In this document: positions 1 through 11,191 of the stretch, one piece after another
Position numbering within the stretch: position 1 is the first letter of the stretch
Layout: each line of letters opens with the position of its first letter
DNA from: Coenobita brevimanus
Taxonomy: Eukaryota; Arthropoda; Malacostraca; Decapoda; Coenobitidae
DNA length: 64,000 bases
Direction: 5' to 3'
Assembly: GCA_032717465.1 (NCBI GenBank)
Contig: CM064748.1
Location: 8,885,392-8,949,391 of the forward strand
The notes under the pieces: generated by a model
Databases searched by the model: none
Told to the model about the DNA's origin: nothing
The model's input: the letters and a program-made list of their open reading frames with translations, nothing else
Made by a program: the position numbers and the translations under genes

Positions 1-310
1 ACCCAGTTAGTGATTCTGCCCAGCCCTGGGGTTTTCCTTACATCTTGAATTTCCAGTAATTTATACACTTCCTTCACTTCCACTTTTACATCTTTTATCA
101 CAACAATTCTAGTCACTCCCTCCCCCTCCACGAAATCACTTTCTTTAGTGAAAACCTATTTGAAACTTTTGTTCATCATTTCAACTTGCATTGCCGCATC
201 TTTATAGACCTTTCCTTTTACTTTCAGTTTGTTGATTCCTTCCTTTTGTTTCAGTTTGCCATTAACAAACATATAATACAACTTGGGTTCTTGCTTACAT
301 TTGTCAAGTA
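1..310 (-). pseudogene. LINE-A copy 1, linker between endonuclease and RT
   Basis: The first 300 bases match the minus-strand LINE-A copy at about 29,688-29,930 nearly colinearly, including the stretches around 'ccttacatcttga' and 'cttgcattgccgcatc'. In LINE-A this region lies between the endonuclease and the reverse transcriptase. The copy runs off the left edge, so its RT part is outside the window. On the other side it is cut at 309 by a TA-flanked DNA element and resumes at 3,164 with the endonuclease start. No frame is open across it. LINE-A is CR1-like, judged from the better copies at 24,385 and 59,040. Confidence 0.7.
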
Positions 311-429
311 TACTCAAACCTTGAGTACCGCGGGCAATAGGGACTGGACAAGGTCCGTGGTACTCAAATCCGCGTCACTCAGACAATATGTTTACATGTA
401 TAATGGTACAATGTGTTCTGGGAAGTTTC

Positions 430-1340
430 CAAAACTCTCACTTTTACCTCTTCTTACCACCTAACCCCATGTAAATTACCCCCACTTGCATCCGCCATCA
501 GGTAAAACAGTGAAAGGAATATAACTGTTGCAATTAAAAACATCAATGTTATTAAAATTAGCATTAACAAAAACAAAAGTTTGCTGGGTATCCTTCTGTT
601 GATAGGTAGTTCCCCGGTATTTTCCTCCCACCCCCCAACCCCAATGTTGTTGTCAAAGTTTCACCTTCTGTCATATCATGTGGCTTTCAGGAGAGACCTT
701 AGGCCATATGGTTAGAAGAAAATTTATGGTCTGGAAGTTATAGGGGAGGAAATAGAACGGAAATTTGTGCTAACCAGAAAAAATTACTTTCATCCGTGTG
801 TTCTCGTGAGTTAGCGTTCATTTTCACATTTTTCGTTTGATATCGCGTTTCCCGACACATTTCTGACAGACTAAGCATACGGCTAAACTGCTGAATCAGT
901 CCGAAATGTGTTGGGAAGAGCGATACCGAACGAAGAATGTGAAACGCAACGCTAACTCAGGAGAACACATGGATGAAAGAGTACCTTTTTTCTGGTTTGC
1001 AAACATTTTCGCTCCATTTCGTTCCCTAAAACAGCCAGACCCGTAAATTTTAGTCTAACTGTAGGGCCTAATGTCTCTCCTAAAGGCCACATTATACGAG
1101 AAGGCGAAACATTGACAACATTGGGTTGGGGGGCAGGAGGAAAATACCGGGGAGCCACCCACTGAAGGTGGCGTTGACCCAGTCCAACTTCTGTTTAGTT
1201 AATGCTACTTTTAATACCACTGATGTTTTTAATTACAACAGTTATACCTCTTTCAGTGTTTTACCTGATGGTGCGTATAGGTGGAGGTAAAGTACATGGG
1301 GTAAGGTGGTTAGAAGAGGTAAAAGTGAGAGTTTGCTTTC
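430..1340. repeat. Large palindrome (foldback), arms about 450 bp
   Basis: The left arm, about 430-877, reappears as its reverse complement at about 880-1,340. Examples are 'gtattttcctccc' near 618 against 'gaggaaaataccgg' near 1,137, and 'cttttacctcttct' near 440 against 'agaagaggtaaaag' near 1,312. The centre is near 879, between cccgacacatttctga and its partner tcagtccgaaatgtgt. Arm divergence is moderate, so the hairpin is not recent. No coding content was found. It lies inside element E and may be a separate foldback MITE. Confidence 0.8.
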
Positions 1341-1939
1341 TCTGCGGTCCACATAACGCCCTAAGAGCTTCTTAGTTTCAGGATAACATAAATTTTCACG
1401 GCTGCCAGATTTGCATCACTTCCTACCACGATCTTTGTCTTCTCCCGGTCCTTCCAAATCGTTATGATGGTGCTTTCTTTATGCTATGCTTTATTTTGCC
1501 ATTTCGGTAAATGTACGCTTTACTTAAAGCAGTGGAAAGACCTTACCAATTCAATTCATATTGCTCCAGTTTGTTTTCTGTATTTTTCTGACTATTTTCA
1601 GGGTGGTAAATTACGTTTTCCTGCTGAAAAATTTCCCACTTTTTATCATCACGTTCCTTAAGCCATAATATGATTGTCTTGACGTACTCAAAAGTGGTTT
1701 TCGTCTCCCAACTTCCCAACTGGATGCTAGGTTAGGTTGTTAAATTATAAGGTATAGTTAAGCTAGGTTAGGTCAAGTGTAAACACTTAGGTTAGGACAG
1801 GCCCTAATTTCGCCGTAACCCTGACGTGTCAAACAAGTTCACAGCGGAACACAGCTTAAAACAACGGATGAAACAGATTTAGCATGAAACGTATATTTAC
1901 CACCCAGAAGTAATCCGAGAAACATAAGACTACCAGGAA

Positions 1940-2640
1940 GAAGAACTAAGAATGTGGAACTGAATGCTCACTTACAGGAGCACATGGATGGAAGTATTAT
2001 TATTATTATTTTTTTTTATGATTAGCTAACATTTTCGTTCAGTTTCGTGCCCTAAAACTCAAAACCCATATGACTGTGAGGTAGAGTCTGTGAGATGCGA
2101 GAAAGGACTTGAGAGCACTATGCTCAGTAGGTCCTAAATGTGTTGGGAAGCATGAAACCGAACGAAAAATGTGGAACTGAATACTAACAAGAACACAGAC
2201 GAAAGTATTTCTTTCTAATTAGCAAACATTTTCGTTCCATTTCATCTCCTAAAACTACGAAACCCATTATGAGTGTAGGGTAGAACTAGGTGAGGCACGA
2301 GAAAGGATTGATAACCGTATGCTTAGTTGGAAATGTGTTGAGAAACACAAAATCGAACGAAGAATGTGGAACTGAACGCTAACTTACAAGAACACATGGA
2401 TGAAAGAGTAACTTTTCCTCTAATTAGCAAACATTTTCGTTCCATTTCATTCCTTAAAACTGCAAAATCCATGATAAGTGTGGGTAAGAACTAGATGAGG
2501 CATGAGAAAGGACTGATAACCATATGCCCAGTTGGTCCAAAATGTGTTGGGAAGCATGAAATCAAACGAAAAATGTGGAACTGAACTCTAACTTACAAGA
2601 ACACATTGATTTTTTTTTTTTTTTTTTTTTTTTGTCTGAT
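1940..2640 (+). repeat. Degenerate tandem repeat, units of about 195-218 bp
   Basis: The phrase 'aatgtggaactgaa' recurs at about 1,950, 2,167, 2,361 and 2,572. Each time it is followed by a 'gaacacatggatgaaag'-like stretch and then 'tagcaaacattttcgttcc'. The units are direct and diverged. They are related to the right arm of the neighbouring palindrome (about 925-1,030). No coding potential. Confidence 0.7.
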
Positions 2641-3163
2641 TAGCATACATTGTCGTTCTAATTTGTCTCCTGAAGTTGCAAAACTCATAAATTTCATCAA
2701 ACCATTCGGCCTTCAGTGTGCCCAGGAAGCATATTTCCATTCTGTATGCGTATTCACAAAAACCACCAGGAACCCTCAGCCAGGAACAACGCTCGCCCAG
2801 TCGTGTCAAAACTAACCATAGGTTTTTCACGAAAATATGCTAACTGTGCTTCGCAGGCAAAATTTCAGCAACCTAACCTACCCTGACCTATCCCATCTCA
2901 CTAGGGCTATTTGGCTGAGGTGGCTGGCTGTGGTACTGAGATAAATACCCATACAAAATGGAAATATGTGCCCAGGAAATGTACCCAAAGTTTAGAGGGT
3001 GACGTCATAGCACGCGACTTTCAAACTTCGTCCCCAGGCCAGCTGACTTCCCGCATGAGCTCGCTTTTTTCCGCATGTTGCCATGACTTGTCTCATTATG
3101 CTGACCGCGTTAGAACAAAAACGTATTACTCAACCACATGTTACTCAAGGGTTGAGTGTATAC

Positions 3164-3570
3164 CTTTTTCAAAGTTCCTTTCTTCCACCTTGCATATTCT
3201 TGTTTATTCATTTCCAGTTCTTTTATATTCTTCCTTTGTTCTAATATTACCTCTCTTTCTCCAGTTCCATGCCATGTCCCTCCCTTTTTTTCCTTTCATA
3301 CACCTTCTGTTAAAGCAATCCTTTTTCCTGTTTTCTTCCCCCTTACTCATGGCACATAATTTTCCACTCCCTAATTATAGAGGTCTGTAGTTGTATTTAC
3401 CATCTCCCACATAGATATCAATATCCTTTCTTAGCTTGGTCTCTACGAAGCACATAATATCGGGCTCATTTACCGTCAAGAAATTGTTGATTTGCAGCAT
3501 TGCTGAGGTTAAGCCATTTATGGTAGCATATGCCACATTCAATCATTTTACGTTGTTTTTTATTCTGTCG
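3164..3570 (-). pseudogene. LINE-A copy 1, N-terminal part of AP-like endonuclease
   Basis: Read on the minus strand from about 3,535 to 3,374, the frame encodes a typical start of a CR1-group apurinic-like endonuclease. It has an NVAYATINGLT-like opening, then 'EPDIMCFVETKL', where the E of VETKL aligns with the catalytic glutamate, and it ends in a stop at about 3,374. The start methionine is lost. The rest of the endonuclease would continue towards 3,164 but is eroded and then cut by element E. Together with 1-310 this is one interrupted LINE copy. Confidence 0.65.
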
Positions 3571-3632
3571 TTCTGCCTTCATAATGTGTATGTATGTATG
3601 TGTGCGTGGACGCTTGTGTGAATAGAGGTGGG

Positions 3633-3832
3633 GTGATGATGATGATGGTGGTGGTTTTAATGTGGTATATTATGCCCTTTTTCTCTGTCTGTCTTTGCCT
3701 GTGGACTGGGCTGGCTGTAAGGGGTGATGGGGAGGCCAGGTTAAATGAAACAAACTTTATTGAATATTATTTACAATTCAACATTGTTATCATCGTCATC
3801 ATCCAGATCTGTTTTACCACCTAAAGATGTAG
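3633..3832. repeat. Short interspersed element with ATGATG-type inverted ends, copy 1
   Basis: About 200 bp is repeated in direct orientation at 31,226-31,418, including 'gtggactgggctggctgtaa' and 'aacaaactttattgaa'. The ends are weak inverted repeats (GGTGATGATGATGATGG at the left, ATCGTCATCATCC at the right), so a MITE is possible. No tRNA-type promoter boxes are evident and no ORF is meaningful. Confidence 0.6.
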
Positions 3833-4349
3833 GTACATTCCAGAGAGCCAGAAAAATATCTCGAACGACAGCAGAGTCCCAATTTCGGGCAGAGGGAAGT
3901 AACCATTGTGCAATAACACAAAGATTTAATTTTTCTGTTAATTATTCACCAGCATGTTAATATCTCTCAGTTGCACGGGAGAAACAGAGTGGGAAGTGGG
4001 TGCATTTAGCTAGTGGATTTCCATGTAGGTTCATTTGTTTACAACTCCTGTGTTGTACTTTTGTTGGTCGCTGGTAGAGTTGTTTAATCTAAGCCGACCC
4101 ACATGACCCACGTCCCATACCAGCTGCTGCCTGCCTAAGCTGTTGTGTTAACTGTTGTTGTGTGGAGAAGCATTTATTTATTTATTTCCTTGCCCTTCAT
4201 TTCATATAATAACTGAGTGTGCAGTTCCGCACTAACTTTATTGTGTGGTGTGGGAGCTTAATGCCAACAAGAGTAAGATTTGGACAGTCAGATAAAATGT
4301 GTTAGGTGTTACATGATGTGGGTAGTGTCTTTGTTGGACAGTGATTGAA
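3833..4349. other. No recognisable feature
   Basis: I see no gene, repeat partner or structured RNA in this stretch. The short reading frames have no recognisable domain. Confidence 0.6.
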
Positions 4350-4715
4350 AAACTAAAAATGCTAATGATGAGGGGGCAGTGAAATTCAAGTTTTGACATT
4401 AAGTGCAGCGAGTGTGAAAAGGGCTTTGTGACCGATGCTCGTTATTAACTGACCGACTCAGGGCCAGAAAATGTGGTTTGTTCGGTATGTGACGAGTCTA
4501 CGTCTTGGTATAAGAAGTTAGGTAAGATAATTGTCAGCTCATTTCTTGTGAACTATACTTTCATACAAATTATGCTGCTTGGCTGACTTGTTCAAAAATA
4601 GTTTCACAGTTTAGTGGCAAGCATAGGGCTAGATAAGAGGTTTTCAGGGCAAAATCTGAGTCTCAGAGACATTTACTTGACAACCTTAATAATGTGCAGA
4701 GGAAGACTATGATAC
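4350..4715 (+). pseudogene. RTE-2 copy with left flank, interrupted by X1
   Basis: From about 4,620 ('caagcatagggctag') to 4,715 the sequence matches the RTE-2 copy at about 37,165-37,270, the linker before the reverse transcriptase. It continues after X1 at 10,439 ('ggtggcaaatgagatgaag'). The segment 4,350-4,619 is not RTE-2, but its reverse complement occurs with RTE-2 at about 39,240-39,590, so both loci descend from one duplicated unit. The frame is broken. Confidence 0.7.
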
Positions 4716-5906
4716 TTAACCCCTTAACCGCGGGGCGTGACTTTCGTGACGCTTGGGAGGAAGGGATCATACCACGGGGCGTCGCTTTTGTGATTCTGTG
4801 TTATTTTGAAGTCATCCGGGCTTTCAAGTGGGGGCTTGTATCATTTATCAGTACTGCCAATGTCCAACACTAGTCAGCACTCCTAATCTCATCTGTACTC
4901 CCATCCATTGTTGACAATTTAGCCATTTCTCCCCGTTCTTGACTCCCCTCCCTACCCCCCTTCCATTACCCTATCCTCTCGCCTGCCCGGCCGTGCTACG
5001 CTAAGTAAATCTTCCCTGGAATTTTTCACTGATTTCATCCATTGAAATAAGCCCTATGCCCTATTCTTATACCAAATATATACAAGAAAGAAATAAGGTG
5101 AGAGTGCCATACACCTGGAATTGGCTAATTATCACCTGACAACACCTCACGTGCACTCGTTCGCTAATTTTTGCTGTTTTTTTCCCCTTGAAATATGCCA
5201 TATAATCTATTTTCGTAATAATTACACATATAAGGAGGGAAGGGAGAAGCCTAAGTGATATTTACATTCACCTGGAACTACCTAATTTATAATGTATTGT
5301 CTAGATTTCCTGCCAATCATTTCAGTGCTACACAAAGCTGTTTCAAGAGCTACGTTGGTAGTGCTGAATAACCCTCAAGTAGGCCTCAACCCGGGCCGGC
5401 CCTCCTTTATCAGTTATCTCTCATCTTCCGAAGAGGAGGTCTGGCTCATCCTCTTGCTGACTTCAGGGCCTTTTTTCACCCCCATGTAAAGGGCCCTGTG
5501 ACCTTTACCCCCTACTAAACCTCGTGTGGAAGAAGGTAAAGGGCTGACAATTGATGAAAGAGTGACTACGATCTTTCTATTGAGTAAAACAGTGCAAGTG
5601 GAATTGTAAATAATGTGTAAATAATGTGTAAACAGCAAGTGAAAGTAATGAATGTAAATATACGTGAACAATGGAAAATAGTTTTATAAGTTATTTCAAG
5701 TGACAGTGCATAACACTGTAAATAAAATAGAAATGTAAATAACATAAATAAAATACAGAACGTAAATATAAATATAAAATGAGTAGTATTATAAGAATAT
5801 GAGTATATACCCTAGGAGTAATGAAAGTGAAAGTTTCACTCTAGCATGTCTGAATGCTATGAGTTATGAGAGTGAAGATGAAAGTGACATTCACTCTCAA
5901 TGCTAG

Positions 5907-8900
5907 TACAGTAAAAGTCCTTTTATTCGGCAGCTGATTGTTCGGTAGATCCGACATTTCGGCAGTTTTGAGAAATAGTCCCATTTACGAAAATCATTGA
6001 TTATTCGGCAGATGTCCGGAATCATCTCGGCAGTCTAGGAAGTGTTATCTGTGGCTTGTAGGCCTAATGTTTCATTACACTTCTGTATATTCACAAATTT
6101 CTATATTTTTATTCAGATTCAGGTATAGTACTGTATTGATTACAATATTGCACAGTATCATACACTACAGTAACCACCCCCACCAAATTAGCGAGGGTTA
6201 CGTTCCAAGACCCCACGCTATTTCTTGAAATTCTTTCATTCTTGATGCCTTCCTGAAAATGACACTTACCGGTAATTGAGTAGCCCATGACACTGTAATG
6301 CATTACCCATAAATAAATGTTGCTTGTTAAATCAGTTTCCCCGTTGTTTTTAGCTGTACGGCTGTGACAGCTCTAGTATTTTTATTCCTCAGCATAATGG
6401 TGGAAGGGACTGTCCTGTTTAACTGAACCTAACCTAACCTAACCGAGTTTAACTGTACCTTATAATTTAACCAAACCTAACCTAACCTAAAGTCAGAAAA
6501 ATACTTAAAAATAAACTGGAGGAATATGAATTGCTAAGGTCTCTCTGATGAAAGTTAAACGTACATTTAGTGCTCATTCTTTTGTTGGTTTTTGTGCTTA
6601 ACGTGAAAGAGAGAGCATTGATGCAAATAGTAATATATCCCATTAAACCCTTAATAACCTCCGACATTGAACAACCTTTTACAGTACCGATGTCAGTGAT
6701 GTTAAGTTAGTGTGAGCTATAAAGAAAACTGAACAATTATGGGGAGGGAACGAAGGTCACTGGTATGTTTGCATGACTACGCTACGATTCTAAGCAGTTA
6801 GGCGGTCGGTTAATCTCAGATGTTTTCGCCCATTTGGTAAATACACCGTAACTTTATCAATCTTTCCATGACTCATAGCGAATCATAACATGGGTTTAGG
6901 AAGCTAAATAACACATTGCTAGGTGAGCCAGACGATTATCTTCCCTTCTTTAACCCCTACACCGCGGGCTTGTTTACCAATTACTTGCGTGTGCCGCGGG
7001 GTTATTTGGGCTCCGACAGACTCTCAAAAAATATTTGCCAAAAATCAGTTATTAGTCCTAGAATAATAAAATTACATATGCTTATGGCACATACCTTCAG
7101 CTTTCTCCTGGAATGATTGTTGAGCCTTCGTCGGTTACCGTAGGACTTGTGGAGACCTCTGAAGTAGGGTAACGAAGTCTCCACTTTACACTTCCCAACA
7201 ACCCGTAATATGATTACCACAGCCAGATACAAACACTATAAACACTATTCTACAATTTTCAAGTAGTTTGGGATCCATACTCAAAAAAAAAAACACTGTG
7301 AAAGCAATGGAAATTACGAGCGCGTCTGATCGTCGCACTGGCACTAGATCGCTCATGGTAGTCTGTCATTTATTATTCATAAAACCCCTCACACTTTATA
7401 TTTCTATTACCATATAACACTTATATATATCTACAGTCTTTATTCATAAGTTTCCTTCAGTAATAGCAGTTTATTGTCACTGTAGGGATTCAATTTCTTT
7501 CAGTAAAATACGTAGCATTCACTTTCTCGTCCTGTATACTGGCATTGAGAGTGAATGTCACTTTCATCTTCACTCTCATAACTCATAGTATTCAGACATG
7601 CTAGAGTGAAACTTTCACTTTCATTACTCCTAGGGTATATACTCGTATTCTTATAGTACTACTCATTTTATATTTATATTTACGTTCTGTATTTTATTTA
7701 TGTTATTTACATTTCTATTTTATTTACACTGTGTTATGCACTGTCACTTGAAATAACTTATAAAACTATTTTCCATTGTTCACGTATATTTACATTCATT
7801 ACTTTCACTTGCTGTTTACACATTATTTACACATTATTTACAATTCCACTTGCACTGTTTTACTCAATAGAAAGATCGTAGTCACTCTTTTATCAATTGT
7901 CAGCCCTTTACCTCTTTCCACACGAGGTTTAGTAGGGGGTAAAGGTCACAGAGCCATTTGCATGGGGGTGAAAAAAGGCCTTGAAGTCAGCAAGATGAAA
8001 CATACGTCCTCTCACTTCGGAAGATGAGACTACACTGATAACGCAGTTGCCAGGCCAGCTAGCCTAGAGGCCTGCTTTAGGGGTTATTCAGAGTTACCAA
8101 TATTACTTCTTGAAACAGCTAAGTCTAGCACTGATATGATTGGCAGGAAATCTAGACAATACATTATAAATTTGGTAGTTCCAGGTGAATGTAAATATCA
8201 TTTAGGGTTCTCCCTTCCCTCCTTACAGGTATATTTATTACGAAAATAGATTAGAGGCCTACTTAGGAGATATATAATCAGAGCTACCAATGTTAAATCT
8301 TGAAACAGCTTTGTGTAGCACTGATATGATTGGCAGGAAATCTAGACAGTACATTATAAATTAGGTAGTTCCAGGTGAATGTAAATATCACTTAGGCTTC
8401 TCCCTTCTCTCCTTACATGTATATTTATTACGAAAATAGATTATACGGCATATTTCAAGGGGAAAAAAACAGCGAAAATTAGCGAACGAGTGCACGTGAG
8501 GTGTTGTCAGGTGATAATTAGCCAATTCCAGGTGTATGGCACTCTCACTTACCTTATTTCTTTCTTGTATATATTATTTGGTATAAGAATACGACATAGG
8601 GCTTATTTCAATGGATGAAATCAGTGAAAAATTCCAGGGAAGATTTACTTAGCGTAGCATGGCCGGGCAGGCGAGAGGATAGGGTAATGGAGGGGGGGTA
8701 GGGAGGGGAGTCAAGAACGGGGAGAAATGGCTAAATTGTCAACAATGGATGGGAGTACAGATGAGATTAGGAGTGCTGACTAGTGTTGAACATTGTCAGT
8801 ACTGATAGATGATACAAGCCCCCACTTGAAAGCCCGGGTGAATTCAAAATAACACAGAATCACAAAAGCGACGCCCCGTGGTATGATCCCTTGCTCCCAA

Positions 8901-9830
8901 GCGTCACGAAAGTGACGCCCCGCGGTTAAGGGGTTAAGAAAAATAAATTGATTTCAGAAGAATGGAAGAACTTTACGTACTCAGAAAGGGATTTAATTTC
9001 TTCCATTTTCTTATAAGATGTGAAGATAATCGTCTGGTGCACCTAGAAATGTGTTATTTAGCTCCCTAAACCCATGCTATGATTCGCTGTGATTGACTGG
9101 AGAATTAATAAAGTTACGGTGCATTTACCAAATGGGCGACAACATCTGAGATTAACTGACCCCCTGACTCCATAGCTCACTAACTCGACATCGGTACTGT
9201 AAAGGGTTGTTCAATGTCGGAGGTTATTAAGGGGTTCATGGAATACATTACTGTTTCCATCAGTACTCTCCTTTCACATGTAAACAAAAAAAAAAACGAA
9301 CAAGAGTGAGTGCTAAATGTAAGTTATAACTTTCATCAGAAAGACCTTACCAATTCAGATCCCTTTACTTTATTTTATGCAATTTTCCGACTATTATATT
9401 TTGTTTGGAAAAAGTACTGTATACAGTACTCACTCCAAACATATTTGCAATAATATAAGTAGTGATGAGTTCACCAATATAAGTGATGTACTGAGCTGGT
9501 AGGTAATAGTCCGTATCATTTCGGCCATCCAGGAAGTGTTATTTGACTTGTAGGCCTACTGTGTCATTACCCTTGTATATGTTCACTAATATATATATAT
9601 ATATATATATAATATATTTCAGATTTAGGTATAGTACTGTATTGATTGCAGTATTGTACAGTATACAGTACTCTCTCCAAACACAGTTGTAATACCGTAC
9701 CATAAGTGTTGATGAGTGTTCACCAATATATTTAAGGTACTGAGTGGGTAGGTTTTTGATTATTCGGCAAATCTAATTTCTCGGCATCATCCTGGTCCCA
9801 TAGATGCCGAATAATGGGACTTGTACTGTA
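5907..9830. mobile_element. C: TA-flanked mariner/pogo-type element inside X1, split by X2
   Basis: The left end is CAGTAAAAGTCC followed by ATTCGGCA (from 5,909). The reverse-complemented right end is CAGTACAAGTCC followed by ATTCGGCA (ending 9,828). TA flanks both ends (5,907-5,908 and 9,829-9,830). X2 keeps the unoccupied version of this exact site ('cctgtatactgg' at 7,531-7,542), which proves the insertion point. Without X2 the element is about 1.94 kb. It contains AACCTA repeats (6,424-6,490), inverted arms (about 6,500-6,945 against 9,010-9,370) and a direct repeat (about 6,010-6,150 and 9,510-9,650). No transposase was recognised. Confidence 0.75.
6950..8937 (-). mobile_element. X2: complete reversed copy of X inside element C
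   Basis: TTAA at 6,950-6,953 is followed by CCCCTACACCGCGGGC, and the right end reads CCGCGGTTAAGGGG before TTAA at 8,934-8,937. Over its length it is the reverse complement of the two halves of X1. It lacks element C at the equivalent position, so it represents the unoccupied form of X. Length is 1,988 bp including both TTAA sites. It differs from X1 by a tandem duplication of a segment of about 200 bp (two copies between about 8,090 and 8,430). No ORF of consequence. Confidence 0.85.
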
Positions 9831-10438
9831 TACAGGAGGAGAAAGTGAATGCTACATATTTTACTGAAAGAAATTGAATCCCTACAGTGACAATAAACTA
9901 ATACTGCTGAAGGAAACTTATGGATAAAGACTGTAGATATATATAAGTGTTATATAGTAATAGAAATATAAAGTGTGAGGGGTTTTATGAATAATAAATG
10001 ACAGAATACCAACAGCAAACTAGCGCAAGTGGGAAGGTCATACGCGCTCGTAATTTTCATTGCTTTCACAGTGGGTTTTTTTTTTGGAGTATTGATCCTA
10101 AACTACTTGAAAATCATAGTGTTTATAGTGTTAATATCTGGCTGTGGTAATCATTTAATATCTGGCTGTGGTAATCATATTACGGGTTGTCGGGAAGTGT
10201 AAAGTGGAGACTTCGTTACCCAACTTCAGAGGTCTCCACAAGTCTTACGGTAACCGACGAAGGCTCAACAAACATTCCAGGAGAAAGCTGAAGGTATGTG
10301 CCATAAGCATATATAATTTTAATATTCTAGGACTAATAACTGATTTTTGGCAAATATTTTTTGAGAGTCTGTCGGAGCCCAAATAACCCCGCGGCACACG
10401 CAAGTCATTGGTAAACAAGCCCGCGGTGTAGGGGTTAA

Positions 10439-11191
10439 GGTGGCAAATGAGATGAAGAGGGAATATTGGGATATCAGCGTGTGAACAATGTTGAAGGAAA
10501 GGTAGTGGTGGGCAGTGAGGGTATTCAAGATGCCTGGAGAGAGCATTACAACTGGTTGTTGAATGATGAGTTTGGGACAGGGAAGGTTTGGAGCCAGCAG
10601 ATCCAGCGTTTGGCTGTTGGCCTTTGCTTGATGCTGCTACTGTGAGCAGGGCAATAGGAGGGATGCAGGTGGGGAAGGCAGCAACTGTGTCTGGGTTGAC
10701 TGCTGAAATGGAGAAGGCCTCATGAGATATAGGAGTGAAGATAGTTACAGGTTTTATAAATACGAATATTTATGAGTGTGTTTTCGCAGTTAATTGGCTG
10801 AACGGTATAATTGTATATGTGGACAAGAAAAGTGTGACAAGCGAATGGTTTCCTGTACACCAGGAAACCATTTCCTATGCTGGGTGGTAATCATATAAGT
10901 AAATTACGGCACCTGGTGATTTAGTGGGTAATTAAGGCACTTCATTTGGATTGAGGCAGTGCAGGTTTATATCAGATGGGTGGTTGGGGTTTATTGCTCA
11001 ATTAATGCCACTGAGGGATGAGTGAGGCTGCTGACTCTCATCTTAAATGTCAGGTCCAACTTGCCTAGCCCCGGGCACTTACGCTCCTCATGGGGCAACA
11101 CAGGATTCAGTGTTGATGATGATGTACAAGGGGAATGGTGATGATCTGGAAAGAGGATATTATAGAGGCATAAAGATTTTGGAACAGATGT
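10439..11191 (+). pseudogene. RTE-2 copy continued after X1, carries a SINE-like insert
   Basis: Directly after the TTAA the sequence aligns with RTE-2 at about 37,270-37,560: 'gagagagcatta' (10,539), 'ccagcagatccag' (10,595), and the segment around 'gatgcaggtggggaaggcag' that encodes the RT fingers motif. After a foreign insert at about 10,860-11,125 it resumes with 'tgtacaaggggaatgg', equivalent to the VYKGKG motif, and runs to 11,191, where foldback F begins. Stops and frameshifts are frequent. The RT palm is missing. Confidence 0.7.
10875..11125 (+). repeat. Candidate tRNA-derived SINE inside RTE-2
   Basis: This segment interrupts the RTE-2 alignment between its PDDW-like and VYKGKG motifs. 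It has an A-box-like 'ggtgatttagtgggt' near 10,915 and a B-box-like 'ggtttatatca' near 10,969, roughly 50 bp apart, the arrangement of a pol III promoter. Both boxes depart from consensus. The 3' part ('ccccgggcacttacgctcctc') resembles a SINE body. I saw no second copy in the window, so the call rests on the boxes and the insertion position. Confidence 0.35.

Larger units (their letters stand above)
309..3163. mobile_element. TA-flanked DNA transposon relic inserted in LINE-A (element E)
   Basis: The ends form imperfect terminal inverted repeats: the left reads TACTCAAACCTTGAGTA from 311, and the reverse complement of the right end (3,143-3,160) reads CACTCAACCCTTGAGTAA, each next to a TA. 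Short TIRs beginning CACTC with a TA duplication suggest the Tc1/mariner/pogo group. LINE-A homology stops at the left end and resumes at the right, which supports one insertion of about 2.85 kb. No transposase is visible. The interior holds a large palindrome (430-1,340), degenerate tandem units (1,940-2,640), a small inverted repeat (2,718-2,760 against 2,938-2,992) and TTAGG-like motifs near 1,725-1,800. Confidence 0.55.
4716..10438. mobile_element. X1: TTAA-flanked piggyBac-like non-autonomous element, interrupted
   Basis: TTAA at 4,716-4,719 precedes CCCCTTAACCGCGGGGCG, and the right end reads GCCCGCGGTGTAGGGG before TTAA at 10,435-10,438. The two ends form an inverted repeat of about 16 bp. 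The TTAA duplication and C-rich ends are typical of piggyBac-like elements. The subterminal GCGTGAC..GTGACGC makes a hairpin. X1 sequence occupies 4,720-5,906 and 9,831-10,434; the middle is element C with nested X2. No transposase ORF is present (longest frame about 85 aa), so X1 depends on a partner. The host site is RTE-2, and an unoccupied paralogous site survives at 39,121. Confidence 0.8.

Noticed and set aside
2911..3390. Plus-strand 159-aa reading frame
   Set aside because: It spans the right end of element E into antisense LINE-A. The hydrophobic C-terminal half is the complement of LINE coding sequence.
6424..6490. AACCTAACCT runs considered as telomere-proximal sequence
   Set aside because: Runs are short, degenerate, inside a transposon, and scattered at several internal positions; they do not mark a chromosome end.
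4716..10438. Interpretation as two interleaved long inverted repeats from a rearrangement
   Set aside because: Nested insertion (X1, C, X2) explains all arms with exact TTAA and TA boundaries, and X2 preserves the empty C site.
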